Program-made: the position numbers and the translations under genes | In this document: piece after piece, positions 53,811 to 61,985 of the stretch | How positions within the stretch are numbered: position 1 is the stretch's first letter | Layout of the letters: every line of letters starts with the position of its first letter | Notes under the pieces: model-generated | What the model was told of the DNA's origin: nothing | Database searches by the model: none | Seen by the model: only the letters and a program-made list of their open reading frames with translations | Source: Clostridium tagluense | GTDB taxonomy: Bacteria > Bacillota > Clostridia > Clostridiales > Clostridiaceae | DNA length: 64,000 bases | Assembly (NCBI RefSeq): GCF_003865095.1 | Contig: NZ_BHYK01000022.1 | Location: forward strand, 24,563 to 88,562 | Direction of reading: 5' to 3'

Positions 53811-54326
53811 ATTACGAAAGAGATAAATGAGGTTATGTTAAATCCTGCCCGAATGAGAATCATACAAGAGCTTTCCACAAGACGAAGCATTACTGCCACA
53901 GAGCTTTGTGAAAAAATCAGTGATGTTCCGAGGACCACCATGTACCGTCATATTAATATTTTATTAGACAATAACATTTTGTCTGTTGTATCCGAAAAAA
54001 AGATTCGAGGGAGCCTTGAAAGAACTCTTGCCTTGAATATAGGGGAAATATCAAAGAATAACACCCTTAAAAATGCTTCTCAGAATGCATTGGGTTTTTT
54101 GATGAACAGATATGCAAGGTTTCACAACTACTTCAGCGGAGAAAATCCGGACCCCGCTAAAGATAAAATTTTTTTGAACAATTCAGTACTTATGATGGAT
54201 GATAATGAGTTCGACCAATTTTTATCGGAGCTACGAGGGCTTATTATAAAATACAACTTTGAAGTTGCAAACGGAAGAAAAGCCAGAGATATTTCTGTGA
54301 TATCTGCACCCACAGAGAGTGAGTGA
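53811..54326 (+). CDS. ArsR-like winged helix regulator
   Basis: The protein of about 171 residues begins with a winged helix (NPARMRIIQELSTRRSITAT, ELCEKISDVPRTTMYRHINI, LLDNNILSVVSEKK), then an alpha-helical C-terminal part. The frame is open upstream of the first ATG (53835). GGAGGTG (53800-53806) points to a start at 53811, where the codon is ATT (a rare AUU start, or a mutated ATG), giving I/M-TKEINEVMLNPAR. If AUU is not used, ATG 53835 gives 163 residues. It likely controls the hydrolase gene downstream and itself. GC content is higher than in most neighbours, so transfer is possible. Confidence 0.75.
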   Translation: MTKEINEVMLNPARMRIIQELSTRRSITATELCEKISDVPRTTMYRHINILLDNNILSVVSEKKIRGSLERTLALNIGEISKNNTLKNASQNALGFLMNRYARFHNYFSGENPDPAKDKIFLNNSVLMMDDNEFDQFLSELRGLIIKYNFEVANGRKARDISVISAPTESE

Positions 54327-54367
54327 GAAAAATGTATAAAATCAAATAGAAAAGAGGTTAAAAGGTA

Positions 54368-55288
54368 ATGACTGTTTTTGCAATTATCTTAGGAGTCATT
54401 GTTTGTCTCAATATAATCGGATTTGCAATCAACAAAATATTTTTTTCAAATGAGCTTGAAGCTGTATCACCTTATGGACAGATGGTAGAAATAAAGGAGC
54501 AAAAGATGCATGTGTATTCTATGGGTGATGGCGAGAAAACCTTTGTGTTGTTACCGGGTTTTGGGGTGTCTTTACCAAGTGCGGACTTTGGCCCACTGAT
54601 GAGAGAGCTTTCTAAAGAATATACTGTTGTCTGCATTGAATATTTCGGTATTGGTTTCAGCGACCAGACAGATACACCACGAACAAATGAAAACTATACG
54701 GAAGAAATCAGAACTGCATTGTCTTTGGCTGGCTTTAAGGCGCCTTATGTCTTAATGCCTCACTCCGCGTCTGGCATTTACAGTGAATATTATGCCGCAA
54801 AATATCCTGATGAGGTGTCTGCGATTATTATGCTGGACACAACATCAACTGCAAAAACAGGAACTGGAAATCCGCCCAAATTCTTATTCGGAATTGCCAA
54901 GTTGCAGCAAGCTTGTGGATTAACACGCATTAATGGATTGATGCATCCTTCTCAAAAATCCGAAAATGGATACAATGAAAAAGAAATCAGTGACTATAAA
55001 TTGTTTGCTTATTATGTTCTCAACGATACTATAATCAATCAGTCGTATCGCATGCTTGAAAACATCAAGGAGGTAAATGCAATAGGTTTCCCCCAAGAAA
55101 TACCGGTATTGAAACTCATATCCTCACAAACGGAGAAAAAAGCAGGAGCAGAATATCAAATAAATCACTTAAATAGACTGGGAGCAAAAGCTGAATCAAG
55201 AATTATTGATTGCTCCCATTTCATTTATCAAACTAATGTTACAGATATTTGTGATGCAGTAAGTACTTTCCTCGAAAAAATCAACTGA
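54368..55288 (+). CDS. Alpha/beta hydrolase, membrane-anchored
   Basis: The 306-residue protein has one N-terminal helix (TVFAIILGVIVCLNIIGFAI), then an alpha/beta hydrolase fold. Oxyanion region LLPGFGVSLPS, the nucleophile Ser in PHSASGIYSEYY, a candidate Asp in MLDTTS, and the catalytic His in CSHFIYQT are visible. Substrate is unknown. It lies 42 bases after the HTH regulator gene and is probably cotranscribed with it. Base composition is less AT-rich than the core genes around it. Confidence 0.8.
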   Translation: MTVFAIILGVIVCLNIIGFAINKIFFSNELEAVSPYGQMVEIKEQKMHVYSMGDGEKTFVLLPGFGVSLPSADFGPLMRELSKEYTVVCIEYFGIGFSDQTDTPRTNENYTEEIRTALSLAGFKAPYVLMPHSASGIYSEYYAAKYPDEVSAIIMLDTTSTAKTGTGNPPKFLFGIAKLQQACGLTRINGLMHPSQKSENGYNEKEISDYKLFAYYVLNDTIINQSYRMLENIKEVNAIGFPQEIPVLKLISSQTEKKAGAEYQINHLNRLGAKAESRIIDCSHFIYQTNVTDICDAVSTFLEKIN

Positions 55289-55408
55289 TAATGTTTATAT
55301 ATAGGTAGATAACCAATAAAATGTTTTACTTAAATATTAAAGTATCTTTTGTTGTATTATAATGAAAGTGAATAATTTTGAGGTAAGAGAAGTCTATCTT
55401 TTTTTAGT

Positions 55409-55451
55409 AATAGCCTATTATAATCAAGAAGATTGATTATAATAGGCTATT
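55409..55451. terminator. Perfect 18-base inverted repeat, probable terminator
   Basis: AATAGCCTATTATAATCA and TGATTATAATAGGCTATT are perfectly inverted with loop AGAAGAT, between the convergent hydrolase and RsmH-like genes. There is no long T-run on either side, so it might also be a small mobile remnant. Confidence 0.55.
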
Positions 55452-55528
55452 TTGATAAAGTCATTTAGAATTATTAAAAAGACTAGATTGCTGTATTTTT
55501 AGGCAAATAAAGTGCCGAAAATTAAAAA

Positions 55529-56578
55529 TTATGCTTTTATAGCCCAACGTAATTTAGCACAGCGAGCACGACCATTGGTATTACATTCTTGTGATGATGG
55601 TCGAATAGCATCGGGAGCTATTTCACGATAGATGCCTTCACGAAAAAAGCGTTGAAAAGATTTTTTAACGAGACGATCTTCTCCTGAATGAAATGAAAGT
55701 ATAGCAACGCGCCCACCCTCAGCAAGGGTAGAAGGAAGCTTTTCCAAAAATTCATATAACACTTCAAATTCATTATTCACATCAATTCGCAATGCTTGAA
55801 AGCATCGTTGACAGGTTTTTTTAATCGCATCATTCTTATCATTTCCTGGAATAAATTTCAGAGCATCTTTGATAATTTGTTGAAGCTGCGTTGTTGTTGA
55901 TATATCTATTCCTTTTTTAATTTGGGAAATAATAGCTCGAGCGATTGCTGCAGCATTAGGCTCGTCGGCGTTTTCTATAAGCATTCCTTCTAATTCATCT
56001 AGCGAAACAGTTTTTAAACGAGCTGCAGCAGATATACCTTTTTTAGGGTTTAGACGTAAGTCGAGTGGTCCTTCACTCTTAAATGAAAATCCTCTTTCAG
56101 GATTGTCTATTTGCATTGAAGAGACACCCAAATCTGCCAATACAAAATTCAATGGCCCTGATTCTAAAGCAATTTGATCTATATGGGAAAAGTTCATTTG
56201 TTTGATTGTTAAAATTTCGGAGCCATAACCTAAGCTCTCTAAGCGCTCTTGGGTGCGAGGTAACTCAATAGAATCTACATCCATTGCATACAAGTGACCC
56301 TTTGAATTTAAGCATTTAAGCATCTCTAAAGTATGACCACCATAACCTAGTGTTACATCTAGTCCTGTTTGCCCAGGAGTAATTTGTAAGAATTCTAATA
56401 TTTCTTTAACACAAATTGAACGATGCATACCAGCAGGAGTACTACCCTTTTGAATAACTTTTGCTATGGTATCAGCATATTTCTCTGGTTGCAGTTCCTT
56501 ATATTTTTCTTTATAAGATTTAGGGTTAGTGCCTTTATATCGAACACGTCGCTGATGTTTTTGCTCTTGATTATCCAT
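55529..56578 (-). CDS. RsmH-like 16S rRNA methyltransferase paralogue
   Basis: The 349-residue S-adenosylmethionine methyltransferase is of the RsmH (MraW) family, which methylates N4 of C1402 in 16S rRNA. DVTLGYGGHTLEML (SAM motif I), LYAMDVDSIEL, NFVLADLGVSSMQID, RGFSFKSEGPLDLR, FQALRIDVNNE and AILSFHSGEDRLVK match. The N-terminus has an extra ~55 basic residues (KHQRRVRYKGTNPKSYKEKY). The usual rsmH lies in the cell-division cluster; this copy stands alone and has a different base composition. It is probably a second, imported copy. Confidence 0.85.
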   Translation of the reverse strand: MDNQEQKHQRRVRYKGTNPKSYKEKYKELQPEKYADTIAKVIQKGSTPAGMHRSICVKEILEFLQITPGQTGLDVTLGYGGHTLEMLKCLNSKGHLYAMDVDSIELPRTQERLESLGYGSEILTIKQMNFSHIDQIALESGPLNFVLADLGVSSMQIDNPERGFSFKSEGPLDLRLNPKKGISAAARLKTVSLDELEGMLIENADEPNAAAIARAIISQIKKGIDISTTTQLQQIIKDALKFIPGNDKNDAIKKTCQRCFQALRIDVNNEFEVLYEFLEKLPSTLAEGGRVAILSFHSGEDRLVKKSFQRFFREGIYREIAPDAIRPSSQECNTNGRARCAKLRWAIKA

Positions 56579-56824
56579 TGTTACTCCACCTTTTTTTATA
56601 GCTTATTATAATGTTGCTACAAACCATATGATACCAAATACAATTCATAAAAGCAAACTCACAAAGAAGAAAATCTGTTAGAAAAATTCCTGTTCTGAAT
56701 TAAAATGAACTTTGAAAAAAATAGATTAATTTATGGTTTTATAAAAATGGAAAGCATACGTAGGAAGTGCTATAATAAAATTAAAGATATTATTCAGTTA
56801 ATAAAAATGAAAGGGGATAATTAT

Positions 56825-57712
56825 ATGAATAAGGAACAAATGGATCGAATCCATACTGGAAAAGGTTTTATAGCTGCATTGGACCAGAGTGGGGGCAGTA
56901 CTCCCACTGCACTTCTACAGTATGGAATTTCGAAAGACAGTTATTCAAATGACGAGGAAATGTTCAATTTGGTACACGAAATGAGAACTCGTATTATCAC
57001 GAACCCTGCATTCAATTCGGATCACATTTTGGGTGCCATTTTATTTGAAAACACTATGGATCGTAAAATTGGTGATCAATTTACCGCGGATTTTCTTTGG
57101 AAGAACAAAAACGTTGTGCCTTTTTTAAAGATCGATAAAGGGCTGGCTGGACTTGAAAACGGCGTTCAACTCATGAAACCAATTCCCAATTTAAATGAAC
57201 TCTTAAAACGGGCAGTTGAAAAAAACATTTTCGGGACAAAAATGCGTTCAGTCATTAAAGAAGCCAATTCAGAAGGAATTCGAAAATTAGTTGAGCAACA
57301 GTTCGATATTGGCAAGAAAATAGCTCAGGCGGGACTTATTCCAATTATCGAACCTGAGGTTGATATCCACAGCAAGGATAAGGAAAAATCAGAAGAACTA
57401 TTAAAATCTGAAATTTCCAATCAATTATCTGCCCTTGACAAGGACGTCAAAGTCATGCTTAAACTTTCAATACCAACAGTAGATAACTTCTATCACGATT
57501 TAATGGATAATCCGCATGTTTTACGGATTGTGGCTTTATCAGGAGGATACACTCAAAGCGAAGCAAATGAAAAACTTGCGCATAATCACGAACTGATAGC
57601 TAGCTTTTCACGCGCCTTATCGCAAGGATTGACTGCCCAGCAAACAGACAAAGAATTCAATTTGATGTTATCCAATTCAATTTGTACAATTTATGAGGCA
57701 TCAATAAAATAA
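56825..57712 (+). CDS. fda: Fructose-bisphosphate aldolase class I
   Basis: This bacterial class I aldolase forms a Schiff base with fructose 1,6-bisphosphate and splits it into two triose phosphates. The 295-residue length is that of the staphylococcal class I enzymes. GKGFIAALDQSGGSTPTAL, PFLKIDKGLAGLENGVQLM (with Lys), FGTKMRSV, IIEPEVDIHS and VMLKLSIPTVDNFY (Schiff-base Lys region), and VALSGGYTQSEAN are seen. ATG 56825 follows AAAGGGG; the longer frame from 56705 has no site. Codon use is less AT-rich than most core genes. A terminator follows. Confidence 0.92.
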   Translation: MNKEQMDRIHTGKGFIAALDQSGGSTPTALLQYGISKDSYSNDEEMFNLVHEMRTRIITNPAFNSDHILGAILFENTMDRKIGDQFTADFLWKNKNVVPFLKIDKGLAGLENGVQLMKPIPNLNELLKRAVEKNIFGTKMRSVIKEANSEGIRKLVEQQFDIGKKIAQAGLIPIIEPEVDIHSKDKEKSEELLKSEISNQLSALDKDVKVMLKLSIPTVDNFYHDLMDNPHVLRIVALSGGYTQSEANEKLAHNHELIASFSRALSQGLTAQQTDKEFNLMLSNSICTIYEASIK

Positions 57713-57769
57713 TGTAGATATTTATTCTGAAAGTTACTCGGTTCTCAAACTTTCTTATATTGAGCAATT

Positions 57770-57799
57770 AAGACTGTACTTAAAATAGTGCAGTCTTTT
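57770..57799 (+). terminator. Rho-independent terminator of the aldolase gene
   Basis: AAGACTGTACT pairs with AGTGCAGTCTT with one G-U pair; TTTTG follows. Confidence 0.75.
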
Positions 57800-57800
57800 G

Positions 57801-58001
57801 TTATTTATAAATAACATTATTCAGCCTATCCGTTGCATCTTCCTCCTGCATTTGTATATAAGTATAGTCTATATCATTACCACTAGCTTTTGGGCTAGTA
57901 ATTTCATTTTTGCTTAGTACACCGATATGATTGTAATTATTATTGCAGTATATAACCTTACTGTTAATCTCTACCTTAATTATTCCTTCTAGTTTATACA
58001 T
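57801..58001 (-). CDS. Small protein of unknown function
   Basis: The 66-residue product (MYKLEGIIKVEINSKVIYCN at its start) has no known motif. I choose ATG 58001 because GGGGGAG lies 6 bases upstream; upstream ATGs overlap that site. It has no close partner and sits at the left edge of the prophage-like segment. Confidence 0.5.
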   Translation of the reverse strand: MYKLEGIIKVEINSKVIYCNNNYNHIGVLSKNEITSPKASGNDIDYTYIQMQEEDATDRLNNVIYK

Positions 58002-58178
58002 TTTCATCTCCCCCAAACTATATAATAATTGTCATGAAATGAACATGTGTTCTAATTAATTATAAACGGATTTAGTAAAATTTTCAAGAATTAAATTAAA
58101 ATTGTAAAAAACAATAAAAACAATACACTATTTAATACAAATTAGTTAATTATGGGGAAAATTACATATAAACCAAAA

Positions 58179-58211
58179 TAGCGCCACATGTTTTTTTAAC
58201 ATATGGCGCTA
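58179..58211. terminator. Hairpin downstream of the repressor gene
   Basis: TAGCGCCA and TGGCGCTA enclose CATGTTTTTTTAACATA. It lies 42 bases after the minus-strand repressor stop. Confidence 0.6.
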
Positions 58212-58252
58212 AATTTATTAAATAAAATTTTGTGAAATAAAGTACTGTAGTT

Positions 58253-58615
58253 CTATTTATCCTTAGATTCCCATTTAAAACCAGCTTTTTTTAGATTTTC
58301 TAATATTTCTATTACTTGTTCATGAGTAAGACCATCAGGGTAAATACTTTTATCTATTTCAATTTTAATGTCATTATTATCCACATTATCCTGTACTAAT
58401 ATTCCTAATCTATTATCTGTTCTGCCCAGGAGGTAATCTGTAGAGCATTGTAAATAATCAGCTATTTGCTTAACAAAATCAACTTTAGGTTCTCGTAAAC
58501 AATTTTCATAACGGCTTAAAGTTGCCTTTGTAGTTTTCAAATCTTCAGCCATTGTTTCCAATGTAATATGTATTCTGTTTCTTTCTGTCTTTAATCTATC
58601 ACCGAATGTTACCAA
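58253..58615 (-). CDS. XRE-family repressor (CI-like)
   Basis: The 120-residue phage-type repressor has an N-terminal helix-turn-helix (FGDRLKTERNRIHITLETMA, KTTKATLSRYENCLREPKVD, IADYLQCSTDYLLGRTDN). I choose TTG 58615: GGAGGTG lies 6 bases before it, and the protein then begins MVTFGDRL like its relatives; the longer frame would add a spurious hydrophobic leader. GTTACC/GGTAAC motifs in the divergent region are likely its operators. It marks the left arm of a prophage-like module. Confidence 0.85.
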   Translation of the reverse strand: MVTFGDRLKTERNRIHITLETMAEDLKTTKATLSRYENCLREPKVDFVKQIADYLQCSTDYLLGRTDNRLGILVQDNVDNNDIKIEIDKSIYPDGLTHEQVIEILENLKKAGFKWESKDK

Positions 58616-58670
58616 ATGAATCACCTCCATAGTAAATATTATACAAGAGATAGAAGATATTAAAATAATA

Positions 58671-58742
58671 GTTACCAATAATATAAAACCTATTGAATGG
58701 TTTATTGACTTGTTATCCAAATGGTAATATAATGAAGTTACC
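58671..58742 (+). promoter_or_regulatory. Divergent prophage control region with GTTACC operators
   Basis: A rightward promoter TTGACT (58705-58710), 17 bases, TATAAT (58728-58733) drives the Cro-like gene. GGTAA (58723-58727) and TTACC (58738-58742) are inverted around its -10 box. A further GTTACC lies at 58671-58676, another at about 58613 in the repressor start. These are probably CI/Cro sites. Confidence 0.6.
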
Positions 58743-58778
58743 GAATAGATAAATATTTTTTTGTAAGGTGGTGAGTTA

Positions 58779-58971
58779 ATGACAGTTTATTATGAATTAA
58801 AAGCTTTGAGATCTAAGAACAATATAAACCAAAAGAAAATGGCTAATCTATTAAACATTACTGTGTCCACATATAATAGAAAAGAAAATGGATTAAGAAG
58901 CTAGAGAAATAGCAAACTTTTTCAATAAAGGCATTGATGAAATTTTTTTACCAACTAAGTTACCAAAATAA
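58779..58971 (+). pseudogene. Cro-like XRE regulator, frameshifted
   Basis: ATG 58779 opens a helix-turn-helix frame (YYELKALRSKNNINQKKMAN, LLNITVSTYNRKENG) that stops at TAG after 41 codons. The missing C-terminal part continues in the +1 frame (EAREIANFFNKGIDEIFLPT, then KLPK and TAA at 58969-58971). Relatives carry a short acidic link (such as KSEFTL) where the break lies, so a few bases are probably lost. A hairpin (CAAAATAATA/TATTATTTTG) follows. The divergent repressor is intact. Confidence 0.75.
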
Positions 58972-59076
58972 TAACGATACCCTGGTATTATTTTGTGAAT
59001 AAAAAATATAAAGATACTGGTAACTTAAGGATTATAGAAGTAATTCAATAATTCTAGTGATAAGGGGGAATATTAA

Positions 59077-59721
59077 GTGAATTTATTAAAAGTAGAACAC
59101 AAAAATCAAAGGGTACTGACTACGGAACAATTAGCTTTAGGATATGGTGCTAGCGAAAGAAATATTAATGATAATTTTAATAATCATAAAGACAGATTTA
59201 TTGAAGGTAAACACTATTTTTTATTGCAGGGAAATAAACTTAGATGCTTTAAGAACTATCCAGATAATATCGGTGTAGCTTGTAACCGTGCTCCGTCACT
59301 GTATCTTTGGACAGAAAGAGGAGCATTAAGACATGCAAAAATACTTGATACAGATAAGGCATGGGAAGTTTATGAGATGCTAGAAGAAACATATTATAGA
59401 GAAGTAATTGAAATTAACCCAGGGGCAGAGTGGAGGAAGAAAACTAACTTAATAATATCTAAGATATGCAAAGGGCTGAATAATTATAGAACTCCTAAAG
59501 ACGATATATACAATGCACTTGAGGAAAGGGCTAAATGCAAGCTTAAAACAAGACTTAATAATCTGAAAGTAAGAGCATTAAGTCAAGGAATGCATCAATG
59601 CAAGGTAAATCAACTTAATAATTTAGATGTAATTGATAATGATCCAAAGCTCAAAGAAATTTATATCGCTATAGTTAAAGAAAAGGCTATTAAACATGGA
59701 ATAAGACTTAATGATTATTAA
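59077..59721 (+). CDS. ORF6N-domain phage antirepressor-like protein
   Basis: The 214-residue protein has an N-terminal ORF6N DNA-binding domain (VLTTEQLALGYGASERNIND, FNNHKDRFIEGKHYFLLQG, LYLWTERGALRHAKILDTD, KAWEVYEMLEETYY), as in phage antirepressors. The C-terminal half is helical and basic. It starts with GTG after AAGGGGG. It lies in the early region after the Cro-like gene. Antirepression of a phage repressor is the usual role. Confidence 0.8.
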   Translation: MNLLKVEHKNQRVLTTEQLALGYGASERNINDNFNNHKDRFIEGKHYFLLQGNKLRCFKNYPDNIGVACNRAPSLYLWTERGALRHAKILDTDKAWEVYEMLEETYYREVIEINPGAEWRKKTNLIISKICKGLNNYRTPKDDIYNALEERAKCKLKTRLNNLKVRALSQGMHQCKVNQLNNLDVIDNDPKLKEIYIAIVKEKAIKHGIRLNDY

Positions 59722-59776
59722 AGCTTCAAGAAAACCTAGGGAAGCAGACTGCTTTCAAAAGAGGGAGGGTTAAACA

Positions 59777-60823
59777 ATGGCTAAATATAGACAGCTATAT
59801 ACTGAGTTCTGGAGTGATGGGTTTGTAATGGATTTGACGCCTGAAGAAAAGTTTTTCTATCTTTATTTAATGACTAATTCTAAAACCAGTCAGTGTGGTA
59901 TTTATGAACTTCCAAAGCAAATCATAGTTACTGAAACTGGATATAATAGAGAAACTATAGACAAGCTCCTTACTAGGTTCTGTGAGTACGAAAAGATAAT
60001 TTATTGTGATGAAACAAAAGAAATTATGATTTTAAACTGGATAAAATATAATGAGCCGAACAACATCAATGCAATTAAATGCGTAAATAAAGAATTAAGT
60101 AAAGTTAAAAAATCTAAGTTCATAGAGATACTTTATCAGCAGTGCGAGGCATATGAGTTAGAGGTGGAGAAAATATTTGAGGGGCTTTATAGGGATGTGC
60201 AAGGGGCTACTACGGATACTCCAAATAGTAAATCAGTATGTGATAAAATATCATGTGATAATCAGAAATATGAGGAAAATCAATCCTTTTCACCCTTGCA
60301 TAGCAGTGAGGAAAGGAGCTATGAAGGGGCTTATAAGGGACTTCCAAGTAATAAAGTAATAAGTAATAAAGAAGAAATAATAAGTAATAAGCAAAAAGAA
60401 ATAAATAAAAAAGAAGAAGTAGTAAGTGCTAAAAAAAATTTTATACCTGACATTAAAAGTGTAATTAAGGTTTTTGAAAATAATATTCACCCAATGACAC
60501 CCCTAGAACATAAAAAGTTAATGGATTTTACACGTGATGTAAACTGCGAAGTTATTATTATGGCGATTGAAGAGGCAGTAAAGTATAACGCTAGAACTAT
60601 TAAGTATATAACTAAGATATTGGACTGTTGGATAAGCAGAGGCATTAAAACTGCAGATGGTGTACGCGCTTACCAAAGGGAATGGGATAATAAAAATAAG
60701 CCATCTTCAAATAGAAATATAAAAAAGGGTACTTTCTGTGATTATGACCAAAGGCAATATGACTTTGATGAGCTTGAAAGGAAGCTACTAGGCTGGAGTC
60801 TGCCGGAGCAGGAAGGTGATTAG
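59777..60823 (+). CDS. Phage replication initiation protein, DnaD-like
   Basis: The 348-residue protein begins with a winged helix domain (AKYRQLYTEFWSDGFVMDLT, PEEKFFYLYLMTNSKTSQCG) found in phage replisome organisers. A Lys/Asn/Glu-rich linker (SNKEEIISNKQKEINKKEE) with low-complexity AATAAGTAAT DNA follows. A C-terminal DnaD-like domain (IKVFENNIHPMTPLEHKKLM, IMAIEEAVKYNARTIKYI) comes next, ending in the YxxxIL-W pattern. It would load helicase at the phage origin. GGGAGGG precedes ATG. Confidence 0.82.
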   Translation: MAKYRQLYTEFWSDGFVMDLTPEEKFFYLYLMTNSKTSQCGIYELPKQIIVTETGYNRETIDKLLTRFCEYEKIIYCDETKEIMILNWIKYNEPNNINAIKCVNKELSKVKKSKFIEILYQQCEAYELEVEKIFEGLYRDVQGATTDTPNSKSVCDKISCDNQKYEENQSFSPLHSSEERSYEGAYKGLPSNKVISNKEEIISNKQKEINKKEEVVSAKKNFIPDIKSVIKVFENNIHPMTPLEHKKLMDFTRDVNCEVIIMAIEEAVKYNARTIKYITKILDCWISRGIKTADGVRAYQREWDNKNKPSSNRNIKKGTFCDYDQRQYDFDELERKLLGWSLPEQEGD

Positions 60824-60881
60824 CTAATTTAATTATTATCATAAAAAGTAAATTTACTGGATAGAAAGGGTGGTGTATATT

Positions 60882-61415
60882 ATGGAAGAGTTAGTTAGAA
60901 AAGCAAAAACTGGAGATGAAGAAGCTGTAGTTGAGGTTATAAACAAGTATAAATACTTGATTTTAAAACAAGCTTCAAAATACCGAATACCAAGCTATGA
61001 GTTTGAGGATCTTGTGCAGCAGGGGTATCTTTCAGTTATAAAAGCCATTGGTATGTACAAGCTAGGTAGCAATAGTTTTAATGGGTACTGCATAAATTCT
61101 ATTAAAACTAATTTCAAAGCTCTTTTAAAGGGAAAGGTAAAACACTATAGAGAGGTTCCGAATGCGGAGCCTATAAGCATAAATGCAACTGCAAACTATA
61201 GTTTTACAGTAGAGGATGAAGTGATGGCTTATGATGAAGTTAAGAGGCTCTATGATGCCTTAGAAAAATTAGATCCAGTGGAAAGGGACGTTGTGGAGAG
61301 ATTCTACCTTCTTTCGGATAGCCTTGGCGAAATAGCCTGCGCGGGTGATAATAGTTATTCTCACTATAGAAAGATTAAAGATAAGGCTTTAAAAAAGCTT
61401 AAAAAATATATTTGA
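60882..61415 (+). CDS. Sigma-70 family sigma factor
   Basis: This 177-residue protein is a small sigma factor. Region 2 is seen in YRIPSYEFEDLVQQGYLSVI and NSFNGYCINSIKTNFKALLK, and region 4 in ALEKLDPVERDVVERFYLLS and SHYRKIKDKALKKLKKYI. GAAAGGG precedes ATG 60882. It lies before YvrJ and DUF2922 genes, as in many clostridial and bacilli lysis or bacteriocin-like clusters, and may drive them. Confidence 0.82.
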   Translation: MEELVRKAKTGDEEAVVEVINKYKYLILKQASKYRIPSYEFEDLVQQGYLSVIKAIGMYKLGSNSFNGYCINSIKTNFKALLKGKVKHYREVPNAEPISINATANYSFTVEDEVMAYDEVKRLYDALEKLDPVERDVVERFYLLSDSLGEIACAGDNSYSHYRKIKDKALKKLKKYI

Positions 61416-61479
61416 AAAATTCTAGAAAACAATTGGATAAGCATATATATTATTCATAGCTGTGAGGGAGGTATGCGTC

Positions 61480-61641
61480 ATGTATGATGCATTTGTTAAG
61501 CTGGTTAATACAGTTGGCTTCCCTATAGGTGCGAGTATATATTTGCTGGTTAGGTTTGAGAAGAAAATTGAAGACCTCAATAAATCTATCGTGGGTTTAA
61601 CTGCAGTTATATCCACTGTTATAGGAAAATCTCAAAAATAA
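61480..61641 (+). CDS. YvrJ family small membrane protein
   Basis: The 53-residue product matches YvrJ: a hydrophobic segment (LVNTVGFPIGASIYLLVRFE) followed by a short charged helix (KKIEDLNKSIVGLTAVI). GAGGGAGG precedes ATG 61480. YvrJ genes usually stand with DUF1659, DUF2922 and a sigma factor gene, as here. Function is unknown, perhaps holin-like. Confidence 0.8.
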   Translation: MYDAFVKLVNTVGFPIGASIYLLVRFEKKIEDLNKSIVGLTAVISTVIGKSQK

Positions 61642-61672
61642 GGGTTAAATAATTTAAAGGAGGAAAAGTGAT

Positions 61673-61909
61673 ATGCATAAATTAGTTATGAGATTTTTAA
61701 CATCTATAGAAGGTAAGTATTTTACTTTATCAGTAGATGACATTAAAGCTGATGAAAATGGAGTTCCAACTGTGACATAAGCGCAGGTAAATGCGCTTAT
61801 GGATTTAGTCATTGCAAAAAACATTTTTGCATCAGCCAATGGTAACTTAGTTGGTAAGAAAGATGCTAAAATAGTTACTACTGATAGTAGCACAGTTGAT
61901 GTAGCATAG
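61673..61909 (+). pseudogene. DUF2922 family gene with an in-frame TAA
   Basis: ATG 61673 after AAGGAGG opens a frame (HKLVMRFLTSIEGKYFTLSV) that meets TAA at 61778-61780 (codon 36). The same frame then continues to TAG 61907-61909 with AQVNALMDLVIAKNIFASAN and GNLVGKKDAKIVTTDSSTVD, both typical of DUF2922. So a single base change in one codon has broken a 78-residue protein. TAA is not a selenocysteine codon. Confidence 0.82.
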
Positions 61910-61912
61910 TAA

Positions 61913-61955
61913 AATATTCCACCAAGGATTAATCCTTGGTGGAATATTTTTTTGT
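61913..61955 (+). terminator. Strong Rho-independent terminator
   Basis: A 36-base perfect palindrome (AATATTCCACCAAGGATT and its complement, no loop bases) is followed by TTTTTTTG. It ends the sigma-YvrJ-DUF2922 transcript. Confidence 0.92.
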
Positions 61956-61985
61956 TAAAAAAATTAAAGCATAGAAGGTGATGAT

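Noticed and set aside
58779..58971. Programmed frameshift in the Cro-like gene
   Set aside because: No slippery heptamer or downstream pseudoknot was seen, and the junction lacks residues usual in relatives, so a deletion is more likely.
61673..61909. Second recoded gene (DUF2922 frame with internal stop)
   Set aside because: The internal stop is TAA, not TGA, and no SECIS-like hairpin follows; a nonsense mutation is the simpler reading.
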